Origin: Fremontodendron californicum
Taxonomy: Eukaryota > Streptophyta > Magnoliopsida > Malvales > Malvaceae
Direction of reading: 5' to 3'
Assembly: GCA_030761205.1 (NCBI GenBank)
Contig: JAULJL010000005.1
Span: forward strand, 6,659,501-6,723,500
DNA length: 64,000 bases
The notes beneath the pieces are model-generated. The model did no database searches and had not been told where the DNA came from. It saw only the letters and a list, made by a program, of their open reading frames with translations. Both the position numbers and the translations under genes were made by a program. This document shows positions 35,132 to 47,460 of this stretch, piece after piece. Position 1 is the first letter of the stretch. Each line of letters starts with the position of its first letter.

Positions 35132-38100
35132 AATGAGACCATTTTTTTTTTGTAGAGATGCAATAATTATGAAGAAGATCTGCCACATTATTAGAGCACT
35201 TTTAGCACTCCAATGAACATTAGTAGGCTGATGCATGAATTGTGAGACTTTATTAATGGAAAAAGCAATATCCAGCCTAGTTAGTTGACGGTATTTCAAA
35301 CTACCCACAACACATCGATACAAGCTTGCATCATCAAAGAAAGGACCATCACCAAGACGTAAAGCAGTAGAGGGACATGCAGGACAGGATATACCTTTAG
35401 CCTCATGCATATTGACTTTGTGTAAAAGGTCACAGATATATTTTGTTGCGACAGAAGCAAGCCATCCTCACGTCATATGGCTTCAACACCTAGAAAATAA
35501 GAAAGTGAGCCAAGTTCTTTCAAAGCAAATCGGTGTTGTAACACCTTAATAACAGAGGTGATAAATGATATATCATTACCGGTAAGCAAGATATCATCAA
35601 CATAAACAAGGCAATAAACCAACCTCCCATTCTTGGTGAAATAAAAGAAAGATGTATCTGTTTTGCTACCAACAAAACCCAAGGACTGCAGTGCATCTGT
35701 GAGGCATTTGTACCATGAGCGAGGTGCTTGTTTTAACCCATACAACGATTTTTGCAAGTGACAGACATGATATGGCTTGGATTTGTCAATAAATCCAGAT
35801 GGTTGCTCCATGAATACGATCTCCTCCAAGTCTCCATGTAAGAAAGCATTGGAGACATCCAACTATTGTACATCTCATTTCAAAGAAACTGCTAATGGGA
35901 GAACCAAACACACTGTTGCTGGTTTGATAATAAGGCTAAAGGTTTCAGTATAGTCCACACCCGGTCGTTGATGAAATCCTTTAGCTATTAAGCGAGCTTT
36001 GTAGCGATCCACCGTGCCATCAAGATGACGCTTAATACGAAAAACCTATTTGGAGCCAATAACATTTTGTGACAAATCATGAGGAACTAATTTTCATGTA
36101 CCATTTGTGATAAAAGCATTGAACTCAGAAGTCATCGCATCATGCCACTCTTGGAACTTGGCAGCTTGAGTGTAATATGTGGGTTCCTTGAAAGGTGACG
36201 TGACGGTAGCTGAGAAGTGCTTTGGTTTTAAAGAGCCCGTCTGAAGTCGAGTAACCATGGTGTGCCTTTTGGGAGGATATGAATCTATTGGTGGAGCAGC
36301 TAAGGGCCTGGTATTTGGCATCATTGGAAGTGATAAGCCATGAGGACTAGGCGAGTTGTCGTCTCTAGGGGCAGTCAACTGAGAAACTTGTGGTTGTGGT
36401 AGAGTTTGTAGAGCAGTAACTTGAGTTGGTGCACCAGGAATCGAAGGAGTAGACAAAAGAAGCCACTGTAGAATAGAAAATGGTGGCAAAGATGGTGAAG
36501 ATACTGGTGAAACATTATCAGAAACCCGACATGGAAAAGCCTGTTCATCAAACATTACATGACGTGAGATATACAATCGATCAGAGGATAAATAAAGACA
36601 TTTAAATCCTTTATGAATTTTGCTATAAATAAGAAAAAAACATGGGGTGGATCGCGGTGCTAGTTTATGAGGGGCATAAGGACGAAGCCATGGATAACAG
36701 AGGCATCCAAAGACTTTAAGGTGACTGTAATCTGGTTGAAGGCCAAACAGTTTTTCATAAGGTGTCATATTGTCTAATCGCAAGGTAGGCAACCTATTTA
36801 TGATATAAACATCAGTGTCAAATGCATGAGTCCAGTATTTTAAGGGAACAGAAGCATGGTAAATAAGAGCCAAACCAGTTTCAACAATGTGTCTGTGTTT
36901 GCGTTCCGCACAGCCATTATGTTCAGGGGTGTGCGGACACGAAACATGTTGGGAGATGCCATTATCGTTAAATATTTAGTAAGGACTTGAAATTCACCAC
37001 CCAGTCTGCTTGGAAAGCTTTAATGGAATGACCAAAGAATTTTTCAACAACCTAACTAAACTTGATAAATGTGGGCAGAACCTCAGATTTATAATGCAAA
37101 AAAAAAATATCCAACTGTATTTACTATAATTAAAAAAAAACGCTACCTAATACTTTGAACCTTCACTAGAGAGTTCAGGCGATGAGCCCCAAACATCAAA
37201 ACAAATTAAATCGAGGGGTCCATCAGCTTGAATTTCAGACACTGGAAATGGAAGTTTATGAATCTTGCTAACACTGCAAGCAGGACAAAGGCCAACAGAT
37301 TTATTATCAATGTAATCTAAATTTTTATGTTGAAGAGCATTCTTCACAAGTTTATTTGATGCATGACCAAAACCAGCATGCCAAGTGGAAAGTGTGGCAA
37401 CATTTACGACTAGGGGACAACTTGGAGACATTGGAGATGGTGTAGAGGCCATTCTCATTCTGGCTGCGGTAAAGGACCTCCTGAGTGTTGATATCATTGA
37501 CAACAAAAGATTGAGGAAAAAATTCAATAGACACTTGGTTAGCATTAGTGAAAGAAATCTAGAAATTAAATTTTGTGTGACATCTGGAACATGTAAAATT
37601 TCATTTAAATGATAATTTTTATCAGATAAACACAAAATAGAAGAGCCAATGGAGCGAATGGGAATGGTATTACTATTTGTCACTGTAACTTCCTCGGGAC
37701 CAGTGTAGTCAGTGTAGATGCCAAGGTTTTCCAAATCGGATGTAAGATGATGTATAGCACCAGTATCCACCACCCAATTGTTATTCTGTGAATGATAAGT
37801 TTGAGCAAGGTTGCTGTTCGGCTTAATGGAAGAAGTGCTTGCACAAAACTCATTTTGATTTTTTGTAGTGGGGCATTGCTTCGCAAAATACCCAAAGCCA
37901 CGACATACATGACAAATCACAGTATCGGTATCATGTGAAGGAGATTGAACAAAGCCACATACAGAATCATTAAAGGAGCCACGACCATGAGAATCCCTAA
38001 AACGACCACCACGTCCACGCGGTGTTGTTTGTTTACCAAAAAAATTTGCTGTTGGTGGCATATTAACCACACCGTCGGAGTCCATTTGCAATTGCTTCTC

Positions 38101-38981
38101 TTCGTTGAGAAGTAAACCATACAAATCCTCAAAAGAAACACTTTGTAGACGAGCCTCTAAGGCCCGAGCAAAGGGTCGGAACGCTGGTCGAGTCCTTGAA
38201 GAATGTAGTCTACCAGATCATCCTCGGAAACTGGACTTTTGAGGGCTGCCAACTGATCAGTGGTTAACTTGGCACGATGAACATATGTAGAAATACTATC
38301 ATTATTGCGACGAAGACTGTGCAAGTCACTTTTGAGGCTGCGAATTTGAGTTCTGGAGCCTAATGCAAAAGACGAGCGAAGTTTGATCCATACCTCTTTT
38401 GCTGTTATTGCGCCAACGACTTGAGGAAGAATGGCCTCGGAGAGAGAACAAATAATCCATGACAGAACAAGCTGATTATTTCTAAACCATGTTCCATACT
38501 CAGGATTTGGATCGCCAGAAGAGAGAGTTTCAGCTGGTGGAGCATTGTGACTTCAATATGGTGATAAAGGCCATGAGCACGAAGAAACGGAGTAAGCTGC
38601 GTTTGCCATAACAAATAATTTATAGCAGTGAGTTTAAGAGAAAGAGCCTGCGTTGGATTCGGAAGAGAAGAGGAGGACTGAATTGGAGCAATGTTGGAGG
38701 TTACAGCAACACCGCTGGAGGAAAAAGATGACGCCATTGTACCTGATAGAGTTTGCTGTTAAGCTAAAAAGCTTAGATACCATGAAATAACTTGAGTAAT
38801 CTGTTGTTGTATTTCTGTCTAGCTGAGTACAAATATATATACACTTACATAGGATAAGATAGTTACAAAGTAAATCCTATCTCTTATAAATTTAAAGTAA
38901 AGTAAATCATATCTCTTATCAATTCAAAGTAAAGTAAATCAAATCATAAAGATTTGATTATTATCCTATCTCTTATCATCA
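35132..38981 (-). pseudogene. Degenerate Ty1/copia element, 3' end missing
   Basis: Read on the minus strand in order: an LTR (38981-38783), primer site TGGTATCTAAGC (starting 38782), gag start (38737 down) and a CCHC-like knuckle reading CHVCRGFGYFAKQC (H to Y). Then come a protease VVDTGAIHHLT, integrase pieces (GHASNK, VSKIHKLPF, then 36873-36094), and reverse transcriptase 35862-35473 with MDVSNAFLHGDL, LYGLKQAPRSWY and YVDDILL. An RNase H start follows at 35410-35084. There are several frameshifts and stops (near 38400, 38130, 37140, 36890, 36090, 35470). The RNase H end and 3' LTR are gone, and a solo LTR sits at the break. It is inactive. Confidence 0.9.
38783..38981 (-). repeat. 5' LTR of degenerate copia
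   Basis: About 199 bp. Read on the minus strand it runs from TGATGATAAGAGATAGG to GTTATTTCA and is followed directly by the tRNA-Met-like primer site. Its outer end coincides exactly with the point where homology among the tandem units to the right begins. Confidence 0.75.
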
Positions 38982-39056
38982 ACCAAATTTAATTTGCTCA
39001 TAAATACCTCTAATTATGATAACATGATAAAAATATTTTAATAAATAAATAAATAT

Positions 39057-39230
39057 GAAGGTTCTCAAAAGATAAAATTCAATGGTTAAAAATTGAGAGT
39101 TGAGACTTCCCTTTAAAGTCTCACGTTCAAATTCTGAAATATGTGCGTGATGAGATTTATGCTGAAGGTGAGAAAGTTAATTTTTATTGCGTAGTTTAAA
39201 ATCTAACATCTTACATCAAATGAAATTTGT
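39057..39230 (+). mobile_element. Second SINE-like family, copy in unit 1
   Basis: ATGGTTAAAAATTGAGAG followed about 35 bases later by a B-box-like CGTTCAAATTCTG and a conserved GAGATTTATGCTGAAGGTGAG, the layout of tRNA-derived SINEs. The corresponding copy in unit 2 is at 47736-47920, and only the start survives in unit 3 (near 57400). Ends are not well defined. Confidence 0.4.
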
Positions 39231-39773
39231 TTACATGTGTTCGAAAAAAATATAAATATAAAATTTTTTATTTAAAAAAAAAGTAAAATTTAAAAACATA
39301 ATAAAATTCACAAAATATTAAAAAAAAAAAAAAAACAAAAGAGCGAATTAGGAAGAGAGGTGGCGAAGAGGAATGAGGGGAGGAAAGGCGGAGGGTTGAC
39401 CGGCGACGAATTCGATGTGCCCAGAAGCAGATTGAGTTGACTTGCCTTTGGGCCGACTAGTGGCTCCTCCCCTTTTTCCTCCTCTCTCTCCTTGAATTTT
39501 TTTTTTTTCAAATTTTGCATTTTTTTTAATTTCAAAATTAAAATTTTAAGAAAAAAATAAAAAGTTTAACACAAAAATTAATTTTTAAAATAAAAATTTT
39601 AATACAAAATATATTTTTTAATTTATGATTTTTTTTAATTCTAAAGATATTTTTTTTTTCATTTTTTTAATTTAAAATGAATTTTTGTAAAAAAAATTAT
39701 AAAATAAAAATGATACGTGGCACTATTTTATTGGCTAATTTAGGCCACATCATCATTTTGATTAACAGTGTTA

Positions 39774-40533
39774 GGGTCCATTTGGATGGGCAATGAGATT
39801 GGCTCCGGTAAGATTAAAAACAGCGGTGGTGGTGAGATTAATTATTGTAGCGATGAGATTGGGTATTGTAGCGGTGAAATTAAAATTAGTGGTGGGATAT
39901 GTGTTTGAATTCAAAAGCTGCGGTGGCGATGCGGTGAATTATAGTGAGAAGATAAAATGATCATTAAGGACATTAGATTAAAATGTGTGTATATATATAT
40001 AATATAATAAAATATATATTAAAATTATATTTTTGTTAAATAATAATTAAAGTAATATTCATGTTAAAAATAAATTAATAAAAAAATTTTTAAAAATTGA
40101 ATAAATTTTAAAAATAATATTTTTTTTATTTATGTAATTAATTATTTTTAATTAATCATATTAATTATATAATAATACAATATATGTTTATTAATTTATT
40201 ATATAATAATAAATTTTATTTATTATATTAAATTAAAAATTATTTATTATATTAAATAAAAATAAAAAAAATCAAGTGGTAGGGACAAAAATGTCCCTGT
40301 ACTATTCACATAAAGTAAAAAAAAAAAAAAAAAAAGAGGTTAAAGTATGAAATGCCCTCCCACTGGAGGGCATTTTCATCCACACAGCTCCAGTGAAAAT
40401 AAAGCCACCAGCAAGGTGAAAGCATGCTCACCGTATTGGTGGCATGTCTTTCAAACACCATTTGCGGCCCGATTGGGACCAAAAAGTCTCCCAATCGGGC
40501 CGCACTGGTGCTATGTTTATATCCAAAGGGGCC
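39774..40533. mobile_element. PIF/Harbinger-type MITE, unit 1 only
   Basis: 760 bp with inverted ends GGGTCCATTTGGATG and ATATCCAAAGGGGCC, flanked by the 3-bp duplication TTA (39771-39773, 40534-40536). Units 2 and 3 show the unoccupied site ATGTTAGTCAATGAGG and GTGTTAGCCAATGAGG (48448 and 57731). TTA duplication and GG(G/C)-start ends fit PIF/Harbinger. The interior carries GGTGGTGAGATT repeats and a small hairpin around the CCCTCCCACTGGAGGGC stretch. Confidence 0.9.
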
Positions 40534-41150
40534 TTAGTCAATGAGATAATATAATGGATGAAAATGAATTTAAGTATTTGATTGTGAATTTTTATTCTTT
40601 AGGTTCCAAATCGACATAAGGTGTATAATTCAAGAGAAAATTACACATTAACTCAATTGTTTTTGTACCGCAAAAAAAAATATTGTGCAAATTACAACAA
40701 GATAATGTAAATAGTAGTGTTGTAAAAAGCATTAACAAATTCAGTAAAAAAAATTTGTTGCAAAATATACTTAATTTGTACATGTTTATTGCAACATAAC
40801 ACTATTTATACTGTGAAAAAATGTATTTTATAATATTTATACAAATTACTCTAAAAAGTTTATTACTAAAAATGAAATTTTTTATTATGAAAAATTAAGG
40901 GGTCACGTATTCTATTTAAATATATATTTAAAATAAATAAATAATTAATATGACAAACAAAAAACTATGTCTTTGAAGTTTAATTAAAATTTAACTGGGT
41001 TATAATAGAATAATAGTCCTTATATAAAATAAAGTAAATGATACCCAAATTATATGATTGTTATAACCCCCAAATTAATTAGTAGGAATTTGGATAGAAT
41101 TACTCCTCCAACTACCCTAATTGCTATATTTATTGATCTTTGTTAAGAAA

Positions 41151-41152
<2 letters not shown>

Positions 41153-41199
<47 letters not shown>
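41153..41199. repeat. (TA)n microsatellite, unit 1
   Basis: Uninterrupted TA run of ~47 bases. The matching position in units 2 and 3 is a compound (TA)n(GA)n repeat. Confidence 0.9.
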
Positions 41200-41201
<2 letters not shown>

Positions 41202-41469
41202 GCTCTTCTGGGAATGGGGTTCGAAATTTATGTTTATGAGACATTTTTTTATTTGATTAGACATCTAATTTAAGAATACAAACAATTTTACAGTTAAGAA
41301 TTTAATGCATCTACCATATATATTACAATTATAATTAAACTGTAAAAAGAACATGTAAAAAAAAAGAGTTACTACATAATAGAAAATGCATTGCTCTTTG
41401 GCTCTTGCATGGAAAAATATCTCTAACATTTAAACCTCAAACTAATTTGCAATAATATTATAATATTAA

Positions 41470-41653
41470 GGGTTTTGCTAACGAATGCATTTATGATACT
41501 TTTTAACATTAGTTAATATCTCTTTATAGTAATAACATCAAATTAAATGCAGTAGCTGACAATTTTATTAATAACTTTTAATAAGTTGGATGAAAATATT
41601 ATCATATTTAGTAACTTTAAAGAGTGTCTTTAGAACATTTATTAGCAAAATTC
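41470..41653. mobile_element. Mutator-type MITE copy M2, unit 1 only
   Basis: 184 bp with ends GGGTTTTGCTAAC and TTAGCAAAATTC, of the same family as 7047-7231. Flanking TAATATTAA/TAATATTAT (8 of 9) look like its TSD. In units 2 and 3 the site is empty (AATATTATAATATTAATAAT near 49905 and 58680). Confidence 0.8.
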
Positions 41654-43689
41654 TAATATTATTAATAATTTTTGTCATGGACAGCAAAACTAAAAGGTAA
41701 AAAATATGTTTTTTACTCATAAAGGTTAGTTTAGTTGATAAAAGAAGTTTTTTTTTTTTTTTTTTTTTGTTAATTTGGGTTTGATTTTTGTAGGAGTATT
41801 TTAAAAATAAAATTCTGAATGCACTAAACTAATATGAGAAAATGTATTTTTAAAATTGTTCAAAAAATTAAACCCAAACAAAACTTACCTTAACCGTCTT
41901 ATAAAAAATATATGTTTCAAAAGGATTTTTTTTCTCTGTTTAATGTTAATTCTATAAAAGTAGGAACTTATTCGTGAATTTCTTTTGGGCTCATATTATG
42001 ATTACCCTTGAAATATCTAATTCGTACAATAAAGCTATACTCAATGGACCGGGCCAAGCGGCTTCAGAAAATTTATTTTTGTTTGCCTAAATCTAGGTCG
42101 AGTCGAGCTGGGTCGGACTCAAAAGTCCATTTCATAATTATTTTAAAAATATTACAATATTCAAGAAATCATTTATATATATTTTTAATTAGATTAAAAT
42201 AATTTTTTTTATAAAATAAATAGTAACTCGGATCAGATCGAACTATTTCAATTATTAAAAAAAATTATTTAAATCCGATCCAATTCAAATTGAATGGATA
42301 ATTCGATTTATGAACAGGTCTAAACATGTCTATCAAATAAATACTAAGTTCAAATTTTCATAGTTCAAAAATAAATAAAACGTAATTGAAAAAAAAAATA
42401 CAAAAAATGTGTTTCGAGCACGTTTATCTGGTGCAAATCATTATTCTTGTTTTACTGTCCAAATTAATTTTAAAAAAAGGAAGAAAAAAAATTACCAACC
42501 TGACTATAGAATTGAATGAAGAACTCTAGTTTTTATTAGTCCTGACAAAGAGCATGCAACTTGGTAGGTGGCTTAATCCTTGAACAGAAATAAAGTGCTA
42601 AAATTATTCTGTCAACTAACAGTACCTTGACAATCATTTTTCACTTTATTTCAGACATCATCCATAAAGTTTTTAAATTTTACCGTTAAAATTAGATAAT
42701 TATCACATACATTATTAAATTTTAAAATAATCAATAAATTAATTTAAAAATTAAAAAAATACATGACAATATTTTAATCTAAATTGTGGAGTATGAAAAT
42801 TTCATCGGCAATCTATACAATAATAATCGTATATGATTATTAGTATTTTTTTTTAAATTAATTGGTTGCACAAATTATTGTTGACCTAATAAAGTTTAAT
42901 TTGAATTATTAAAGAAAATGTTAGTCCATAAAAATGTTTTTATTAAGAAAAAATGATAATTTAGTCTAGAAAAAAATTGAGTTAAGTCCTTTAATTGGTT
43001 TCAGTGTTGAAGTAATATAAAAAAACTAGTTTTGATATCAATAAGGCAGTAGCATATTTGAAATTTAATGAAAATAAAAAGAGAGTTATTTTGTCATTGT
43101 AAAAATTTTATAATCTATGCTAATGAAACTTCAGCTTAATAGTAAGGATGAGGTATTGGAATCTTTAGGTATCATATTCAGGTCAATGTATGATTTTAAT
43201 CTAATTTTATATTAAATTTATTTAGTTATATGCTAATTTATTTATATATATATATATATTTGAGATTGTCAATGGTTAAACTCGGATTAAAGTTAAGAGT
43301 CTAACATTCTCTCAATAGAATATAAGATTGTTGATTAATTATATGTGAATTCATTCATTCGTTATTTTATCTATTTGATTTAATTATATGTAATATGATT
43401 GTCTCGTTTACTAGTAAACTTTATAAATAAAAAAAATTAATAATCCTAAGGTCTGTTTTTGAAACCCGAATCCAAAATAATTCAATCCAAACCCATTTGA
43501 ATTCACTCAATTGCCACTTTTATCGTTTATTAAAATAAAAAAAAAAAAAAAAACCCTAGGGTCTGATTTATGCTATGGAGTATAGATTAATTTGGATTGG
43601 GCTTAAACTCTATCCATATGTATCCACAATGATATTTTTTGGGGTCAATCTTAAAATAAGGCGGGTTCTTTGATTCAACTTTCATTTTT

Positions 43690-43832
43690 TTGTTTTTTGT
43701 TTTTTGTTTTATATATATATATATATATATATAATTGAAGGGATTATAGATGTCAAGATTTGAATCTAGATTTGCTGGATGTCACCTCTTAAAAATGACT
43801 GGATAAACCAATTGAACTAAGTTCCGGTTATT
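43690..43832 (-). mobile_element. tRNA-derived SINE, copy S2, unit 1 only
   Basis: On the minus strand, CCGGAACTTAGTTCAATTGG (A-box-like) is followed by GCAAATCTAGATTCAAATC (B-box region), matching copies S1 and S3. The A-rich tail lies at the low-coordinate end, followed by an AT run. Unit 2 reads straight through CAGCTTTCTTTCTTTCTTG at this point (near 52280), so the site is empty there. The TSD is not clear. Confidence 0.6.
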
Positions 43833-45069
43833 CCTTCTTTCTTGTTACTTGCAGCAGAAGATGGATTGATTTGCAAATGTCAGGATTGATGCTTTGCCAG
43901 GAGGGGTTGCAATAAGCTCAGGAATTGGCTATGGTAGTTAAAAATGACTGGCTTGAACCCCCAGATTTCCTTCTTCCTTTTCACATATTCCTTCCACTTT
44001 CATTTTGTTATGCTTGTATGGAGCCGAAGGCCTTTCGAAGGTAGACCAGGTAATTGGAACCCTTGCAGATGCATGTTTTGCTGATTGCAGTTATAGAAGT
44101 TTCTTTATTCACCAAAAGAAAACATTAAGAATAAAACAAATTACAAGGATCTAGTTGTGTTGGACACATCTCCACCTCGTTAGATTGGATCATTACATGT
44201 AAAACATCTGACCGGCTCATAAGTCATAATTGCTCAACAAACTCAAACAGAACAGACACGTGGCTTACACTTATCAAGTTCATAAGCACCGAGCAACACG
44301 GCATATATAAGTAAGTAAACGCTGAGTAAGGTAAAAGAAAATACTGAAACTTACTGCATTTACCTGTTTATTCCCTTTGTCCCTAAAAAACTCTGATATT
44401 TCACTGACTTAAATATTCGAGCATGCCACAAAAACTCAACTCCGGTGCCCTCTGATATTTTCTATCCTTGCAGACTCCTCCGCAGCTTCCAAAGATCCAC
44501 TCAGCCACCAAAGACCATCAACAAGTTATGTTCTAATTTATTACAATCTTAACGGCAATAATTCTCATTACAAGCTCTAATAAATAAATACAGTTCGACA
44601 CAAGGGCTTTACATCAGAAAACCAAATTGGGTTCTACAACAAGGTCTTCTAAACGAAGATTTTTCTAACAATTGATGCTGTTCAAGGCTTGTAAATGTAG
44701 CTTTTCTGCACATTTCTCAGCAACAGAAACCTATAAAAGCCACAATGGAACATGCCAAAACGATACAGGAGCTGGTATGAGCAGCAAGTCAATCCAGCAA
44801 GCATGCTTATCTATGTTGTTAATTTCACCTTGTTTATCAGGAGCTGTAAGAACAGTAATAGAACATCTGAGTTTTCATTTAACAACTGGATCTATAGAAA
44901 GAAATGCAGATGGTGTAGGTGAAATCATAAATAATTACAATTCGAAAACCAGCTTGAATGACAAATAACTAATAATAGAAATGAACAGGAACAAAAATAA
45001 ACCATCAAGAACATACTACTTGCAGTGAAACAGCTAAGCAGTGAGCACAAAGCAAACTTCACCTTTTTC

Positions 45070-45208
45070 TTTTTTTGGTACAAAGGATGTCACAGCCTGG
45101 AGATAAGGGTTGAAAATGGTTGCAGATGCTGGGATTAGAATTTCAAACTACTTAATGTCACTTCTTAAGAGTGGCTGCATGAACCAACTGGACTAAACCC
45201 GAGTTCAA
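45070..45208 (-). mobile_element. tRNA-derived SINE, copy S3 (unit 1), perfect 17-bp TSD
   Basis: 139 bp read on the minus strand: ACTCGGGTTTAGTCCAGTTG (A-box region), CATGCAGCCACTCTTAAG, a B-box-like GTTTGAAATTC and an A-rich tail. It is flanked by the perfect 17-bp duplication CAAACTTCACCTTTTTC at 45053-45069 and 45209-45225, as expected for LINE-mediated insertion. The orthologue is present in unit 2. Confidence 0.88.
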
Positions 45209-45271
45209 CAAACTTCACCTTTTTCATGAGACAAAAGCAGACTCCGCTAATTTTCAATCCAAGGAAGATCC

Positions 45272-45345
45272 TTAGAGAATTCCTGAAATAGCTTCTTGCA
45301 AGTCACCAGCTGCCCTGGCCACTTTATTTTTCAAAAAAGCTAATT
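45272..45345 (-). pseudogene. Possible terminal exon remnant of an unidentified gene, unit 1
   Basis: On the minus strand, after a TGCGATCAG acceptor-like end, 74 bases read LAFLKNKVARAAGDLQEAIS-GIL and then stop. The composition is more gene-like than the surroundings and the frame is kept in unit 2. No upstream exon was found, and the next sequence to the right is a hairpin and transposon debris. It could be chance. The family is not recognised. Confidence 0.3.
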
Positions 45346-45537
45346 CTGATCGCATACAGTTGAAGACAATTTGTTTAAAAGGGACAAAGAAATCTTAGAA
45401 ACAAATGTATATACTTCTGGAAAAATTTTATTGCAATTCTTGTTTTGAGCCTAGTTAGAATTATCATAACTGGTGATGGATGCTTTATTTCATCGGTATC
45501 GAAAAATCCTTAAAAAACATATTTCTAAATACCTAGC

Positions 45538-45654
45538 AACTATCATGTATCAACCCCCCACCAGCCCACCTCTGTCTTCTCCTCTGTTTCATTTCTTCAA
45601 AGTGATTGTTTTATCATTATCAAGTATCTGGTGGGGGGTTGATACATGATAGTT
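45538..45654. repeat. Hairpin with 27-bp perfect arms, unit 1
   Basis: The left arm 45538-45564 (AACTATCATGTATCAACCCC and 7 more bases) is exactly complementary to the right arm 45628-45654, with a 63-base loop. It could be a small foldback MITE or a small-RNA-producing hairpin. No TSD is visible. Confidence 0.75.
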
Positions 45655-45769
45655 TTTAATTAAATTATTAATAAATTGACTAGAATAAAATTGATAAACA
45701 AAATTCTTGCTTTATAAAAAAATTATTTAATTACAATTTGATAATTTTTATTTTTAGTATTAAATTTGG

Positions 45770-45945
45770 ATTCGGGTTCAGGTCGGTCTAGGGCTCGGGT
45801 ATTTTCGAGTTCGGACCCTTTCAGGTTCGGATAATTTCAGGCTCGAGCCATTTCGGGTTCGAGTTTTTTCGTTTTTGACTTTTTGACTTTTTGGTCAAAT
45901 CGAGTTTGGGCGGATTTTCGGGTTCAGGTTCATTTTGCCACCTCT
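45770..45945. repeat. Degenerate GGGTTCGGGT minisatellite, unit 1
   Basis: Irregular repeats of GGGTTCGGGT/CGGGCTCGAG-type motifs, directly followed by the truncated copia tail. The same block is at 55148-55345 in unit 2. Confidence 0.6.
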
Positions 45946-45949
45946 AGTT

Positions 45950-46843
45950 GTTCGTCTACTTGATGTAAAAAGAGATTTTTTTGTCCATGAGAAGATGATG
46001 AAAAAATTATCAGTCCTAAAAGTACCATATCTTAGTACAATATGAGCACTTTTGTATCCGACAAATTACACTAGATCAGACATAACTTTTTCAGTCAAGT
46101 TACTTGCAAGGTTTAGTTTTGCACCAACACGAAGATATTAGAATGGAGTAAAACATATTTTTCGTTATCTCCGTGACACGATTGATATGAGTTTGTTTTA
46201 TCCAAATGGAGTAAAGTCAGAATTAATGAGATATGCTGATACTGGATATCTTTATGATCCTCACATAGCTCGGTTACAAGCAGGTTATGTCATAAATGTG
46301 GTGATTCTGTTAAACAAACAATCACTACTACCTTATCAAACCATTTAGAAATATTGGCTATTCATGAAGTAAGTCATGAATACGTGTGGCTAAGAACTAT
46401 GATTCAACATATTAGAAGAGCATGTGGTTTGTTCGTGGAAAATGACGTGCCAATTATATTACATGAGGATAATACAACATGCATTACATAAATTCAAGGT
46501 GACTACATAAAACGTGTTATAACTAAACATATTTCACCAAAGTTCTTTTACACACATGAACTCTTGAAGAAAAATGATGTTGATATTTGCAAAACTCGCT
46601 CAAGTGACAACCCAGCAGATCTATCCACAAAGGCACTGTCAACTTCAATTTTCAAAAAGCACGTACATAACATTGGAATGCGCCAACTTAAAGACATTAA
46701 ATAATTGGTTTTATTTTTGAGGGGAAGTAAGTTTTCTATAAATATTGTACTCTTTTTCCTTCGCTAAGTTTTTCTCCTTCTGGGTTTTTCTTAGCAAGGT
46801 TTTAACGAGGCATATTCATAATGAATAGTCATCCAATGGGAAG
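45950..46843 (+). pseudogene. Truncated copia pol (RT end and RNase H), unit 1
   Basis: 5'-truncated Ty1/copia tail. The reading RPDITFSINLLA-like segment, then YWNGVKHIFRYL-like RNase H start, ADTGYLYDPH and HISPKFFYTHEL, is broken by stops and by an internal deletion near 46300 relative to unit 2. It ends with a purine tract (GAGGGGAAG-like and CAATGGGAAG) before its 3' LTR. Confidence 0.85.
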
Positions 46844-47129
46844 TGTTATACATGCATGTGGTGGATGACCAGATTAGGATAAATGCATATGGTGAATGAA
46901 TTAGATTAATTATTATGTACATAATAATTATGGACATTGTATTGAGAAATGTATTCTTCCCTCCCTAATGATTCTTGGAGTCCTATATTATGATGAGTTT
47001 GTATCCAAGAAAAAGTAATAGAAAAAAGCTTAGTGACATAACTAGTTCCTGAAGAACTAGATTTTGAAAGTTCATATTTCCTTTGTCTTGATCTCTTTTT
47101 ATTTACTCTTTTTTATTTTATTTATAACC
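46844..47129 (+). repeat. 3' LTR of the truncated copia, unit 1
   Basis: It starts TGTTATACATGCATGTGG right after GGGAAG and ends near ATAACC (ATAACA in unit 2), so the ends were TGTTAT...ATAACA. The 5' LTR is absent. Confidence 0.7.
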
Positions 47130-47460
47130 TTTGAAAGGTTATAGTATTTGTGATTAGACATATGCAAATCGTCAATCAAATTGGATCTCGTTCTGAACAA
47201 AGATTTTTAAATTTGGACACGGTTTGAAATATTATTTTATTAATAAAAATAGTTTTTTATTTAAATTTACTATTAAAATATATTTAAAATATTAATATTT
47301 TAATATTATTTTAAATAATAAATGGGTCTAATAAAATTTAACCAACGGGATGGAGCAAGTCATGAGTAAGGTCATAAAAATGTCAACCACATCTAATCCA
47401 TTCATAAATACCTCTAATTGTGATAACATGATAAAAGTATTTTAATAAATAAATAAATAT

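Larger units (their letters stand above)
38982..47384. repeat. Tandem segmental array, unit 1 (8.4 kb)
   Basis: Colinear with 47385-56810 over its whole length. Matched landmarks include TAAATACCTCTAATT (38998 and 47403), the TACGTGGCACTATTTTATTGG block (39714 and 48391), GTAGGAATTTGGATAGAATTA (41083 and 49468), GGAGCCGAAGGCC (44020 and 52454), and the copia tail (45950 and 55353). Unit-specific insertions are annotated separately. No intact gene was recognised in the unit. Confidence 0.9.

Noticed and set aside
35084..38737. Separate small genes in the minus-strand frames
   Set aside because: They are consecutive pieces of one copia gag-pol broken by frameshifts and stops.
44672..44968. 98-residue plus-strand frame in unit 1
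   Set aside because: The matching frame is not maintained in unit 2 (indels around 54100-54330), and no splice or family signal was seen.
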